A DNA stretch of 64,000 nt from Chrysaora quinquecirrha (GCA_014526335.1 JACTAT010000040.1:5615305-5679304), one strand, 5' to 3'; numbered from the stretch's first letter, positions 11,040 to 22,259 are shown. Numbers and translations: made by a program. Notes: generated from the letters alone by a model not told the origin.

Positions 11040-12052
11040 ATTCGGTTGTATAATATTACAATTTAGCGAATAAACTTCAGGCAAGTTACTGCACAAAGTT
11101 GCTGCCCTTGTGCGTTGGGGCAGGATAATTTTGATCGTATAAAGGCACGCTGCTTTCACCAGGTGACAATTTTGTCCAAAACATGATTTCTAAATAATCT
11201 TTTGAAAATTAACATCACTTCCTTTATCATAATTCCTATGTAGAATATAATAAGCATATAAAGTTTCAGGATGACTGTCTTTCATCCAATTCCAAAACAA
11301 CTTGACAGAATGACCATAAACAACAACAGCAATCTTATCATGATACTCTTTAACTGTACTAGGAAAATAATCTTCTTTCAGATTATCCAATCCAAGCCTC
11401 TCAACTACCATTCTACCGAACCTACAAGTTTGAAATTGCTGACTTTGATCATATCCCATCCCATCCACAATATTCATTCATGAAAACCCAAATCCAAATA
11501 ATCTTTATCATGTTGATGCTCAATATATACTATAGATTGCTGAGGCCAAATATCAATAGCATTTTGCCAGCCTTTGAAATCCAATTTCAATCTAAAATCA
11601 GAATTAAAAATTCATTCATCTTATCGAAATTCCAATCTCCATCATTTTTCCAAGACTCTGCTTCAGAAGGTGGTAAATATTTATTGGGATATAAATCTTG
11701 ATCAGCCGTCCACAATCCCGCCTTATTCTGCGTATTAAAGAGCATTTCGTATCTGTATTTTTCTCAACTTCAGTCAATTCTTGATTAATATCAAAATTAT
11801 TTTTGAATGTAGCATTTTCACTACTAAAAGGACTGCTCAATCTTTTAAACCAAAAAAATTAGCAAATTCGACCTTTTCTCTAGCTGGAAGTATGACTTTT
11901 GTACATGCCATAGTCCATACTGATGACGGATCTAGTTGAATAATGTCATTCAACTGAACACGAAAATTTGTGTTTGTATCATATTTATATTGTTCTGATG
12001 ATGATAAAGCTGTAATTCTCTGAGATTTCTTAATATAAATCCTTTCTCCCAT
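11040..12052 (-). pseudogene. Putative Maverick/Polinton structural protein, broken
   Basis: The first 71 codons (from 12052) contain YKYDTNTNFRVQLNDIIQLD followed by WTMACTKVILPA. This pattern (beta-strand, 'I.L....W..A....I.P') resembles N-termini of capsid-associated proteins in Maverick/adintovirus-like elements, but I assign it cautiously. Later pieces on the same strand (11616-11840 and 11190-11477, the latter with GYDQSQQFQTCRFGRMVVERL and LFWNWMKDSHPETL) are in other frames, so several indels break the gene. It starts directly after the integrase-like gene (stop near 12055), separated by only a few bases, as in compact viral gene clusters. Confidence 0.4.
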
Positions 12053-12054
12053 GC

Positions 12055-12717
12055 TTATTTCTCTTCCTTCTCCTCTTCACTTTCAACAATATCCTCTCTA
12101 TGCCGTTTTATACTACGCTGATTCTCTTCTATTTCAGATTTTAATGCTTCAAAAAAATTTTGTTGTGAAATAAAATTATTTATTTTTATTTTATTATTTC
12201 TTGAATCTCGATTGCATACTTCTTGCAAATGACTTTTTGTTATCCAGAGCTGCTTGTGATATATTAAACATTTAACTAAAAACCATTGAATTCCATCAAT
12301 TTTCTGTCTTTTTAATATCTTATCGATTTTAATCATTGAAGGCATGTGAACAGCTTGTAATTGCTCGGCATAAAATTTTCCTTCGATAATTTGCGAACCT
12401 AAATTTTTCAATATATAAGCAAAAGGTGAATATGTTTTTTTAATAGACGCAATTTGAAAAATCTCATCAGTCCATTGTTTTTGAAAGCCTCTTTTAAATA
12501 CTTTGTGTGTTGAAGCTATATGCACATACTCGCCAACAGTAAAACGACTTTTTATTTTTCTTGTCGTTGGTAATTTCGCCTTTTGTTTAGCCCAATACTT
12601 TTCGAAATTCTCTCTTACTAATGGATAATTATTAACATTGACTTCGATATGGCCTCGATATGAAGCATTATTCAGTGTTATCATACATGAGGTACCTAGG
12701 GCACTCTGAAAAGACAA
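12055..12717 (-). pseudogene. Maverick/Polinton integrase, C-terminal part
   Basis: The 220-codon frame carries the post-catalytic part of a retrovirus-like integrase of Maverick type. It shows a VRENFEKYWAKQK linker, then an SH3-like/chromodomain-like segment with SRFTVGEYVHIAS, FKRGFQKQWTDEIFQI and EGKFYAEQLQAV, and a charged Glu/Lys-rich C-terminus. Maverick integrases insert the element and normally carry a zinc-binding N-terminus and a DDE core. Both are absent here, and the similarity stops near 12655, so the gene is 5'-truncated by a breakpoint. The first ~20 codons of the open frame are probably not integrase. Confidence 0.65.
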
Positions 12718-13172
12718 TGGTTTCCATGGTTGATGGTAAACATTCCATGTGGAGGCGATTTCAACTTGTCGATGAGGAAGTCACTTTTGCTGGCTTCGTT
12801 GGGGAGACGAGTCTTCAACTCTATTCTTTAGAACCAAGACTAATAAGTTTGTCCGAATCAATCAGCTTTGCGGTCAAAGCGCATGCGATTTACGGCATGG
12901 TTTCCATAAAAATTTTCCCCTTCATGCATTGTTCACTCGTTGTGGTGTGAGTTTAGGCCATGGACTTGGATATTCTTTAAAACTGGTGAACAATGTTGTT
13001 TGGAGTTTGAGTTGGATCAGTGTTGTTTGTTTTCTGTGGTAGAGGTAGACAGAGTGTGTTTGACGTTGGCAGCGAGGAAGCAGCACACAGCAACAGCTGT
13101 AGAGTAGTGCTCGTGAACTAGGTAGGTATAGGCCTAGGTTTTTGGTGGTTTTTTTGGCTGACGGCTCACATC
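12718..13172. other. Breakpoint region, no recognised gene
   Basis: Sequence between the truncated integrase and a + strand zinc-finger-like exon. Base composition is less AT-rich than on either side, which suggests different origin. No product recognised. Confidence 0.35.
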
Positions 13173-13560
13173 ATGGCGAGTCTCCGTGTGCAGGATTACT
13201 ATGATTTTTTCACAAAGAAGACAAGAATTGGCAAGCACTGTGAGCATTCTAGTTGCAATATTGAACAGGGCCATTATCATTGCAAATTTTGTTTGATAGC
13301 ATTTAAGGGCCTACTTGCTGATAGAAGGTTACGCCATCTTCCTTCTAAACACGCTGATATTTTAAGCTTGCCAGTAGTGATCATGTGCCTAAACTTGACT
13401 CCAACTTACAGAGTACTCACAGTGTTGAAGACAGTGTTGCTACAGCACCAGATCAAAGTAATCTTGCCACGGAATCTTCCTCTTCTGTTCCTTTAACTCC
13501 TCCTAAAGGTGCTGTTCTAAAAAGAGTAAAGTTTCAACTCCAGTCTCTGCAAAGCCAGGT
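13173..13560 (+). pseudogene. Zinc-finger-like first exon, possibly BED/transposase type
   Basis: From an ATG at 13173 the product begins MASLRVQDYYDFF and contains HCEHSSCNIEQGHYHCKFC followed by an RHLPSKHAD stretch. That is a Cys/His spacing like a BED-type finger (C..C...H...H) as found in hAT transposases and their domesticated relatives. The frame then changes near 13320-13380. A CCAG/GTAATG splice-donor-like site lies at about 13558. It is on the opposite strand to the neighbouring Maverick-like genes, so it is likely a separate insertion. No transposase core was seen downstream. Confidence 0.4.
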
Positions 13561-13648
13561 AATGTGCTCCTTACTACAACAGAACAACTCTATATATATC
13601 CAGTCAATTAACTAATCAAACATTTTTAAAAAAATTGCATTATCGTAA

Positions 13649-13847
13649 TCATTTTTTACACTTCATATAATTTTGCACTTCAATATCTAATAAGCATCTC
13701 TTACACCTAGAACATATTAAAATAACATCATCATCATCACCAACTGCGCGATAAACATGTTCAAATAATTTATGTAAAAAGTCTTTTATTCTTTCTAAAT
13801 AGTTTTTTTAATACTTTGATCATCTTCACCATTCTTTCGTATTTCAT
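13649..13847 (-). CDS. Small Cys-rich (zinc-ribbon-like) protein, one frameshift
   Basis: A ~64-codon gene whose ATG at 13847 overlaps the stop of the upstream 235-codon gene as ATGA, an arrangement typical of compact viral gene blocks. The C-terminal half has CSRCKRC and a final KCKK, giving a CxxCxxC...C pattern that could bind zinc. Before it is an acidic run of four Asp encoded by a GAT repeat. One extra base in an A run near 13805 breaks the frame between the two halves. Function unknown. Confidence 0.4.
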
Positions 13848-14551
13848 TTATCTTTTCGTAGTTCATTTTCATTTTCAACATCCATCATCTCTTCATCACT
13901 TGGACGTAAAACAAGCTGCATATTCTCCGAATTTACCTTTAGAGTCATTTTAACTTTTTCTTCAATAAACTCTATCAACTTTTTCCCAACCAAATCACTG
14001 ACACTGGCCATAACATCCGTCACCTTATTCCATTGTGGCTGCAAACTCAAAAAGGCACACTGTTCTTGCAAAAACTGCAACTTATACTCCATAATTGTCA
14101 TTTTCTCCAATTCATCATAAGCACAACATCCCAATGCACAGCCAAATTCAGCCAATTTAAGACGTAATAAATATTGTATCTGCTGTTTTTCACCAATATT
14201 CAATATCTCTCCTCTTGTCGCACAATCTTTAGACAATTCTTCTTCAACAGCCCGTATGGAAGACATTGTAATATCGTTTATATCTCGATCATTAAAAATC
14301 TCTTCCCAAATTTCATCAGTCGGATCACTGGTTACAATATCATCAAATAACTGCTTCTTATCTTCAACACTATTGCCAGCTACTAAGACTAAAAGTTCAT
14401 CTAGCTCTTCTCCTTCACCACCTCCTTTCATTTTATGTTTCCTCTGCTGTTGAAGTTGACGATCAGCATCTTGACGTGCTTGCCACATTCGAATATTTAA
14501 TACAAGTTTTTCATCTAACATCGTTTTAACTCGCACTGCTTCATTTTTCAT
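13844..14551 (-). CDS. Hypothetical 235-aa protein in Maverick-like cluster
   Basis: An intact 235-codon frame starting MKNEAVRVKTMLDEKL. It is highly charged, with a Gly/Glu-rich segment near residues 40-50 and a predicted helical C-terminal half that includes FGCALGCCAYDELEKM. No family recognised. The frame stays open in strongly AT-rich DNA, and it overlaps both neighbours: its ATG overlaps the stop of the gene before it by 11 bases, and its stop overlaps the next ATG. This supports it as a real gene of a compact, virus-like cluster. It is one of the few undamaged genes of the element. Confidence 0.5.
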   Translation of the reverse strand: MKNEAVRVKTMLDEKLVLNIRMWQARQDADRQLQQQRKHKMKGGGEGEELDELLVLVAGNSVEDKKQLFDDIVTSDPTDEIWEEIFNDRDINDITMSSIRAVEEELSKDCATRGEILNIGEKQQIQYLLRLKLAEFGCALGCCAYDELEKMTIMEYKLQFLQEQCAFLSLQPQWNKVTDVMASVSDLVGKKLIEFIEEKVKMTLKVNSENMQLVLRPSDEEMMDVENENELRKDK

Positions 14552-14765
14552 CTTGATTCAATATTATACCACATGTTGACAATACAGTAATTCGTCCATC
14601 ATCTAAATCTTTAAAAGTACAGTCTCGTTTGTAATAACTTCCACGAGGAACTAAAAACTGTCTCCAACATTGCGCACATTTTTAAAATAAATCACATGTT
14701 TTCCACCATCAACATATAAAAACTCTCGTCTTGCAGTTTTTCCATCTTTTCTCTAAAAGTATCTC
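14541..14765 (-). pseudogene. Small Cys-containing protein, frameshifted
   Basis: Two frames must be combined. One encodes a REFLYVDGGKHVIYF-like stretch and the other a CAQCWRQF...SYYKRDC stretch, so a one-base indel lies near 14690. The CxxC plus a later Cys suggests a small metal-binding domain. The stop at 14541-14543 lies inside the first codons of the next gene (11-base overlap). No family recognised. Confidence 0.35.
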
Positions 14766-14887
14766 ACTTGTCACTTGCCTATAACTGAACTTATTCTATT
14801 TCACATAGTCTCTTATAACATTTATAACAATAAATGACAAGCACTCAATCAAATATTGACAGCTTGATCAATCAATCAATCATTCAG

Positions 14888-15822
14888 TCATTTTTCTATA
14901 ACTGTCAATCTTATAAGCATTTCATCATCTTCTACAAAGCCATTGTGCCACATTTCTTTACAAGCAATAAATTTTGGAGCTCCAACGGCAACATTAGCTT
15001 CTTTATACTTTTCAGACGTATAAACGAATTGCTTGATACCTGATTGCTTGAACTAAATGACTCTATTACACTTGCTTCTAAATTTCGCTGATTTATTAGT
15101 TCCAATTGAAGTTTTCCTTGCATTGGCCATTTCAACATAGCATCAAAAGGTCCACTCATTATTCTCAAAAATAATGAAACATGAGTACCCCTTGCTGCAG
15201 CATCTCCACACAAATAAATCATACCTTGTTTTTTATAGCCAAACTGAGATGAGAAAAATGGAGGGCTAACAAATTTTTCTAGTTCACCTTTTATAACTGC
15301 AGTCGTTTTATTATACGCATCATGAATTCTCCAAACGAAAATCCCAGAATGACTAACTGAATTGTTAGCTGACGAAGAAGGAAATTGTAATATCTCATTT
15401 GGACATTTTTTTTATTTCAAAACTTCTTCAATAACTTTCTTTAAATCATAGTACCCTATTCTTACAGCATCTAACTGAGCTTGAAACTTTTTATCACCTT
15501 CTTTGTCTTGATTTAATGACCTTATCTCTGTAACTAGTTCTTTAAAATCAGAATAAACAGCCCTTAAAGCTTCTACTTCACCTTTTAAATTCTGAATCTC
15601 TCTACTTACGTTCTCTTCTGTTTTCAACAACGCAATTTCTTCTCTATGCATTTTAATTTCGGATGTTAAATAGCAACATTGCATATTTACTGCATTTACA
15701 TCTGCTCGTAATGCTCTCAACCTTGCTTCTACATTTTCATCTTCAAAATTAGTCAATGATGACTCCATTTGTTGCTCACTCAATGTCTCAAGCTTTTTTA
15801 ATGAATCCATCGCGAATAACAA
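14888..15822 (-). pseudogene. TRAF-like protein: coiled coil plus MATH domain
   Basis: From ATG 15822 (or 15810) about 135 codons form a heptad-rich coiled coil with no RING or TRAF zinc fingers. After one in-frame TAA (15412-15414, in an A-rich run) the same frame continues into a MATH (TRAF-C) domain. It shows SGIFVWRIHD, VSPPFFSSQFGY, YLCGDAAARGTHVSLFL and GPFDAMLKWP, matching the MATH signature (GxGxGTHxSLF, GxxDAxLxWP). A single frameshift near 15015 separates the last beta strands, which end at the stop at 14888. MATH domains in animal TRAFs bind receptors or adaptors in immune and apoptotic signalling. Here the gene lies in a Maverick-like cluster on the same strand, so capture from a host is the likely origin. 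A host retrocopy is the alternative. Confidence 0.7.
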
Positions 15823-16016
15823 AACGTATAACGCAAGCGCTTATATATCTTCATTTTTTATGACACCTGTCAATCATATCAAATTCTTGACATCTGTCAA
15901 TCAAAAAAAGAAAGACAGTACAAAGGTCAAAGAGGCATAGAGAATATGAATCAGATTTCAAGTTTCAATCGTCATAATTCAATCAATCAACTAATTTACA
16001 CTGCTTATTTCAAAAA

Positions 16017-16609
16017 TCATGGAAACTTTTTCAAATGTTCATTCATTCTTGCAAAATTATCAGCTTGAATCTCACGTAGACCTTTCCTGCCTTTAGCTAC
16101 TGCATCACTTAAACCTTTCACCTCTTCTTCTCCAGCAGCAGAAAAAAAATTGGAAACTGCATCAACTTGGTATATTCTTCTATCTACAAAATCTATTTTT
16201 CTGATCTCTTCAGTCGTCAAAGCAGCTTCTACCCACTGCATTACCCTCCTGCCAGTGTCATTCAAAATTTTATCATCATTGGTACCTATATATAGTTTTA
16301 CTTTTTGACCAAGGGAAAATTCGCTACAAAGTTGTTCTATTTCCAAAACTCTTCCTCTAGAAGCTCTTTGCAATAAAGAACTTTGTAATTCATCAGCTGT
16401 TTTTTATCAATTACCTGTATAATTAAACAAGTCAATTCTGCCATCTTGACAGATTAATTTCCGAATGCGGAATGAATAACTAAGTCTTCTGCTTCCTCTC
16501 TTATAACATTTTTTTGTACACTTTTTTAATATTGATAAAAAGCTTCTCCAGTAGATTTTACAATAGTAACTCGTCTAGAAGGTGGTAATGGAGCTGGATT
16601 AAACCTCAT
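16017..16609 (-). pseudogene. Hypothetical Maverick-like cluster gene, broken
   Basis: A product beginning at ATG 16609 (MRFNPAPLPPSRRVTIVKS) is frameshifted around 16530. It continues in the 118-codon open segment 16017-16373, which has EQLCSEFSLGQKVKLYIG and a C-terminal KGLREIQADNFARMNEHLKK. No family recognised. Strand, AT-rich composition and spacing match the flanking Maverick-like genes. Confidence 0.35.
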
Positions 16610-16647
16610 ACGCCTCACTGTCCCGGAAATGGTGAAAAAATCTAGCT

Positions 16648-16845
16648 CTATGATCCCCAGCAAAATGATGATGATGATGATGATGACGTTTTGTCTTTTC
16701 TTACATTTCTAAAAGCATTAATATTTCTTTTTCTGCCTCGGCCTTTCAATTTATTTGTCATCATTGTCTGCTTATCCATTGCTAATTGTTCATTACCTTC
16801 TTTCAATACCCTTCCAAATAAATTCGCTCTCTTATAAAGCTTCAT
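16648..16845 (-). CDS. Small basic protein of Maverick-like cluster
   Basis: A 65-codon frame (MKLYKRANLFGRVLKEGNEQ...) rich in Lys and Arg, with a KLKGRGRKRNINAF segment. It ends in a Ser run encoded by a (CAT)n microsatellite, which suggests that the true C-terminus is lost. Small basic proteins of this kind are common in Maverick and adenovirus-like genomes as DNA-binding or core proteins. That role is inference only. It follows the ATPase gene on the same strand after ~110 bases. Confidence 0.4.
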   Translation of the reverse strand: MKLYKRANLFGRVLKEGNEQLAMDKQTMMTNKLKGRGRKRNINAFRNVRKDKTSSSSSSSFCWGS

Positions 16846-16952
16846 TCTTAAAGCTCTTACAAAACACTCTATTCAAATTCCTACTAACTCAATAACTTAT
16901 AGCAAAGACATTGGAACTTTGTCGCTATCAAAAGGAAAATTTATCAAATATT

Positions 16953-17846
16953 TTATCTTCTCCTTGTCGGACGGCTTAAAATTTGCAAATACACTTGGCC
17001 ATTTTTACTATTCTCTTCAAAATATATCTTCATTGCAGAATGAAGTTCTCTCGAACGTTCTCCACCTCCTTCTAATTGCTGACATAAAGTCTTCATTTGA
17101 TTACTTTCTCTCTGATTATCAAAATTGCTTGATAATCAGCATTAGTAGCAATGTCACGAGCTAAACAACCTTGTGGAAACGGTGATTGCCATAATACACA
17201 AGCAGAAATCGATTTATGATGAGAAGCTTTTGTAAACAATGCAGCCACTCTTTATTATCTTTTATCTCGCTCATTAAATTGCCCATAATAACAATACAAT
17301 TTGCAGCTTTATTAAGTTTATTTATATCTATTCCTTTAATAAATTCAATACAGCCTTCACCATACTTAGATATCAACTTTTGAAAAAACTCTGGCTGCTC
17401 AACTCCATAAAACCATAATATTTTTGTAATAATTTTCCTTCTTATCTGATGTAACTTTCTTCCAATTTTCAAGTAATTCTTCGACCCAAAAGTTTTACCA
17501 CATCCAGACTTGCCGGTTAGCAAAAGTGTAAATGGATTTTGTATTACAGTATCCACTACTTGCGGCTTATAATCATAAATCGATTTATTTTTCGATCTAT
17601 ATTGATCATACAAAATGCTGCCAATATGATTCAAAGATGTTAAGATATCCCGTCTAGATCTTTCCTCTCTTGATATGTTACTGCCTTCGCTGTATAAATC
17701 ATTAAAATCTTCATCTTTGTATTTCACGCGCTTATGTCCTGTTCCTTCAATTTGATAATAATCATCATCATCATCATTTTTTCACTTTCATTTTCAGAAT
17801 TTTCAGATTCAGGCAAATAAACCTCAACTTTCAGTTTTCTCTTCAT
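16953..17846 (-). pseudogene. Packaging-type P-loop ATPase of Maverick-like element
   Basis: The 188-codon core frame (17161-17727) holds a Walker A loop TGKSGCGKT preceded by NPFTLLL, and a Walker B-like strand NCIVIMGNLMSE in which the expected acidic residues are replaced by Gly-Asn. This fits the A32/FtsK-like packaging ATPases of Maverick/Polinton and adintovirus-like genomes, which move DNA into capsids. The start is best placed at ATG 17846, giving an acidic leader, with a frameshift in an A run near 17765. Downstream, two further indels (about 17210 and 17130) separate a recognisable C-terminal part with QLEGGGERSRELHSAM, ending at the stop at 16953. The gene is therefore inactive. 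Confidence 0.6.
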
Positions 17847-17966
17847 TATTTCTAACTACTAAATATTTTGACTACTAAAACTAATTATATATACAAAAAT
17901 AATCAAAAATAAAAAATAACAATATATATTTCCTACTTTACATTAGTTAACAACTTAATTTTAAAA

Positions 17967-19675
17967 TTATTCTTTTTCAATTTTTCTTCTCCTCTCTTTC
18001 TCTTTTGCTTCCTCTATCATTCCCTTTCTTTTCGTCCATCTCAAATAATCTTGAAATTCATCCATCTCAGCCTTCCTCTTCCTCGCTTTCTCTCGTCTCC
18101 TTTGCTTAATATTGCTCTCGCTCTCTCGCACCCACTCACTCTCGCTAGCACCCTCTTCTATAATTTCTACCTCACTCTCACCACCCTCATTTTCTACAAT
18201 CGACTCAACAGCTGTATCTAATTCTGTCCGTTTCTTCTTTTCTTCTTCTGCTTGACTCTCCAACCATTTCCGTTCCATTTCTTTTAAACTAATTGGCTTT
18301 CTGCCCACTCTTTGCTTTGGAATCTTTATAGCCAATTTATTTTCATTTCTTTCTATCAAATTATCAACGGCACTCTCTACACAGCTCAATGCCGGAACTT
18401 TTTGGAGTCGATAACGGCTGCCGCAAAATCAGCTAATGGTGTTTTCAACTCACTTTTAACTCTTCAATTATGCTCTGCATATTTGAAAGAGCGGCCTCCA
18501 CAAATTCTAAAAAATAAAACATATATTCAAGCAAATATTATATTAACATCTCAAACAACACAAAAAATAAATACACGAATAAATATTAAAAAAATTAAAA
18601 AGTACATACGATCTCCTATCCTTATAATTTCACCATTAAACTCAAATTTATCATAACAACCACCCTGTTTTAATGCAAGAATATTTGCAATTTCAGTTTT
18701 GAATTTTTGTTTAATTGACAAATCCATTAAAGCAAATCACATTCTTCAGGCTCCAATACCTGTGGCGACAAAACCTGGAAGCCAACGTGCGGTATATTAT
18801 CTATAAAAGCAAAAAAGTAATCTTAATAAATTTTCTACAACAAATATTTCGAACATATAACAATTTTACAATACGTTTTTCTAGTACTCACCATGTTCTC
18901 GTGCATTAGTTTTCGTCACCTCCTCATTTGAATTTGCAGTGGCTGAATTTATGCCGGCAGAATTTAGGCAGGCTGAATTTACTTCTTCTTGTTCTTCTTC
19001 TTCTTCTTTGTCAATAACCACTATGAAGCAAAGAAAAATATAAGCAAAAGATCTAAACAAACTTTTAAAAATAAAAATGAACATTACTAGCTTAAATTAC
19101 ATTTTACCTTCAAACTCTTTAACAGTCTCATCTTTAACGACTGCAGTATGGATTTTCTTCGAAGTTAGGTCAAATTGAGTCTGCTTTTTATTAAATTACA
19201 GATCTTTGCATTTTTTCGAATACGCTGATCATCTGGCTCCTCAAATCCTCTCTCCTCCCAACTAATTTCGTCATAAGGAGCTTCTTTAATTCACGATCTA
19301 AATCCTATAAAAGAAAACTTTTTAGTTATATAATAACAATAATATTAAATTTTTAACAATATTAAAACCTATGAAATCAATAATAAACTTACATATATAA
19401 AGGCTCCATCCTTAAAAACTTTTCCTTTCTGAATAGTGAATGCCAACAAGGCCATGTTCACGCGGCGTTTCTCAAAGCCGAAAGGCATCAATAACTCACT
19501 CTCCCGTAATCATTTATTTCAGCACATACATGTTGAAAAAGACATTGAATTATTTGGTCTTTTGAATTACATCCCAAAACAGCAATATCTTATCCTGCTC
19601 AGTCATTTTATGTAATTTGCTAAACAGCGATTCTTCTTCTTTAAAAATATCTTGAAGATATGACTCCTTCGCCAT
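17967..19675 (-). pseudogene. Multi-exon hypothetical gene with four introns, decayed
   Basis: Starting at ATG 19675 (MAKESYLQDIFKEEES) the minus strand shows a series of exon-like blocks joined by good splice sites. Donor TATAT/GTAAGT is near 19392, acceptor TTTATAG near 19305, donor GAAG/GTAAAA near 19110, acceptor TTCATAG near 19021, donor ATG/GTGAGT near 18892, acceptor TTTATAG near 18802, donor GATC/GTATGT near 18609, and acceptor TTTTTTAG near 18510. The last exon is the 140-codon charged segment 17967-18389, with Glu-rich and Arg-rich blocks and KARKRKAEMDEFQDYL. Several one-base indels interrupt exons. No domain recognised. Multiple short introns are unusual for a viral gene, so it may be a spliced late gene of the element or a captured host gene. 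Confidence 0.45.
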
Positions 19676-19934
19676 GAATTACACTGAATGAAACTGAAAC
19701 TCAAAATAAAATCAATTATATAGTTAAATATAACTGATTGACAGCTGTCATTTTTACTATTAGATTATATATGGTATAATAAAATTCAAAAGAACTTGAC
19801 TTGTGATTGATGGATAACTGCCATATTTTAGATCCAATTACATGCAGTCTTCTATAAAAGACGCGCAAATAAGCTAGAAACTTCATAACAATTTTCAATC
19901 AGCTAAAGACACATTCAAATCATTCTGTTTCAAA

Positions 19935-20830
19935 ATGGATAAAGATTAAGATTGCGACATGATGATTCAAAACTCTGTCACTTGATGTTCATCAGAGACA
20001 AGATTCAAGACCTGGGCAAAAAGCCATTCTTTCTTGCAGCTATATTCAGCTTGATGATGGTCATCAATGCTGTAGAAGGTAAATATCAATTTTGATAAAT
20101 TATTTATTTATTTTCACTTTCTGAGTTTGACAAAATATAGCGAATAATCAAACACGAACTTAACGGGGCCTTGATGAGCAGCAATATCTGTCTACCAAGG
20201 GTCTCCGGTGTTCAAGAGTTTCTCATACATAGAAAAGTCTTCAGCCACCTGTTCTGAAACTCACCAAAACAGCTGTTGTAACGAACGGCCTACTCTTCCC
20301 GTGCTGTATGAGGGTTCTCCACAGCCTCTCATGACATTGGCCAGAGCGTTCGTCAATAGCCTTTCGAGTCTGAGAGGGTGTTGTTGATTAAACAGATATA
20401 TATGTCAAACATACCGAAAAAATTAATAAACTTGTTCATTCTTTTATTACAGTTCACTCTGAGAATAGCTGGCAGGCAAGAAGAAACTGTTTACGACTGC
20501 CACTTCACACATGCAAGGAAGAATGGTATTTAAGCCCAGATGAAAAATCAAATTTGATAAATGTCGCAGACAAATTCATGGCCTATCGTATGAACCAGGC
20601 GAAAATGATAGTGATGGTTATTGTGGTGACCATTTACAGATATTAAAATTTCTGTGCGAAAGAGAAAACGTCAATCAAGTATATTATTTCTCCAGAAGAA
20701 GAAGATATACATTTGAAAAAAAGCGTTAGATTGACTGAAAATACCGTCGACAAACATCAGCCCAATTTTCAAAGCTTTTAACATCGATCGGCTTTGGTGC
20801 CGAGGTAGCTCCACTCAAACATTCTTAATA
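19935..20830 (+). pseudogene. Two-exon ORF with signal-peptide-like N-terminus
   Basis: Exon 1 (ATG 19935 or 19985) encodes KPFFLAAIFSLMMVINAVEG, a hydrophobic signal-peptide-like stretch, ending at a donor G/GTAAAT (20079). A 374-base intron ends at TTTATTACAG (20452). Exon 2 encodes a Cys- and Trp-containing segment (SENSWQARRNCLRLPLHTCK), then changes frame within 130 bases to a YEPGENDSDGYCGDHLQ stretch. No family recognised. It is divergent from the preceding minus-strand gene, sharing a ~260-base intergenic region, so it probably belongs to the same Maverick-like element. Broken by indels and an early stop. Confidence 0.35.
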
Positions 20831-22259
20831 ATGAAGTTTTGGAGTTCCTTCTAGATTGGCAAGGAACGCTTTGTTCCCACCGTCGTACAAGTACCAAAAG
20901 CCAATAAGGGCTGATTTGTGGCAACTTTTCAACGTCATATGAACGCATAAGTTAAATCAAACTTCTTAAATTTGGACGCTTATTCTATCTATTAATTTGT
21001 AGTTTAATTTTGCTGCTTATTCTTTTATAAGAAAATCATATCTTAAATATATTCATTTTTCATATCTTTTGACTCATATCTAATTTATTTCAAACTCCAT
21101 AAATTCATAAAATTGAAATAGAAAATAAATACGCAGCATAACAAATAAACCATAGTAGACAAGCATAGAATTAGAATTACTAGGATCGCCAGTTCAACCA
21201 CTTTTTGCAAAGACAAAATTTAGAATATGCTAGTTTCGCCAGCAAGTACTAGACGAACTAGACAAGCCGGGAATGACATGCAGAAATTTCTAACTTCGTC
21301 AGGAATTGCAGTATTACTAACTTTCCCAATAATTTGAAAACAGAGCAAAATAGAATAATATAATTTGAAAACTTTGACAAAAAAATGAAACGATAAATTC
21401 CCTAGGCATATTATCAAAATGTGCTTAAAATAACGAAAACAAAACATGAACTAGTAATAAAAGTACTAAACATGAAATATATTATTCACAAAGCAATGAA
21501 GTTTAAGTTCGAAACTTTAAATTAATTATTAAAAAGTACCGAAGCTTATAAAGTTGAAATATAAGAGAAATGGTCACTTACTTTCAAAAACAGCTCGCGT
21601 GTTAGTCCTACCAGGTCTTGAAAACTTCTGACTTATTTTCAAAATAATTCTAGACTTTATCTACCTTACCTGGTCATCTAATCAACTCGTAACTGTAATT
21701 CCAGACTTTGTTTTTGTTACTAAGGATACCTGGATTCATATTTCCATTCTCAGCTTAGCCTCTGACCTTAAAGTAATCCTGAAAGAGAAATTGAAATTTT
21801 ATTTAATCCATTTACTTTCTAACTGGTTTTTGTTACAAAACAAGTTTCTCTTATTACATTTTGCGAAAAACAAGTTTCTCTTATAACATTTGGCCCAAAA
21901 GTTTCCGCGTTGCAGAGGAAACCCCAAGAAAACCTTTTTCTATATTTTAAAACCTTATAATTATTACACTAAAACCTGAAATTAAATTAAAAAACATTCT
22001 GACATTGTTCAGAAAAATCTAAGTATTTTATAAATGCAACACAACATTTGTCGTATAATTTTCACGTTTTGTAAGAAATAATTACAGAGGAAAGCCCACT
22101 GGCCTTTTTACATTTTCAAACCTCTATATTATTGAAATAAAACTCGAAATTTATTTAAGAAACTTTCGGAGATTGTTCAGAAAAATATAACAATTTTATT
22201 AATCGAATTCAACATCTCACGACCCTATACCCCCAAAAATTTTTCCAATTTTAGGAACA
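20831..22259. other. No recognised gene
   Basis: AT-rich sequence between the Maverick-like remains and the R2 element. The part after about 21.2 kb may include decayed 5' sequence of the R2 element, but I see no zinc-finger or Myb-like motif and no 28S sequence on this side. Confidence 0.35.
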
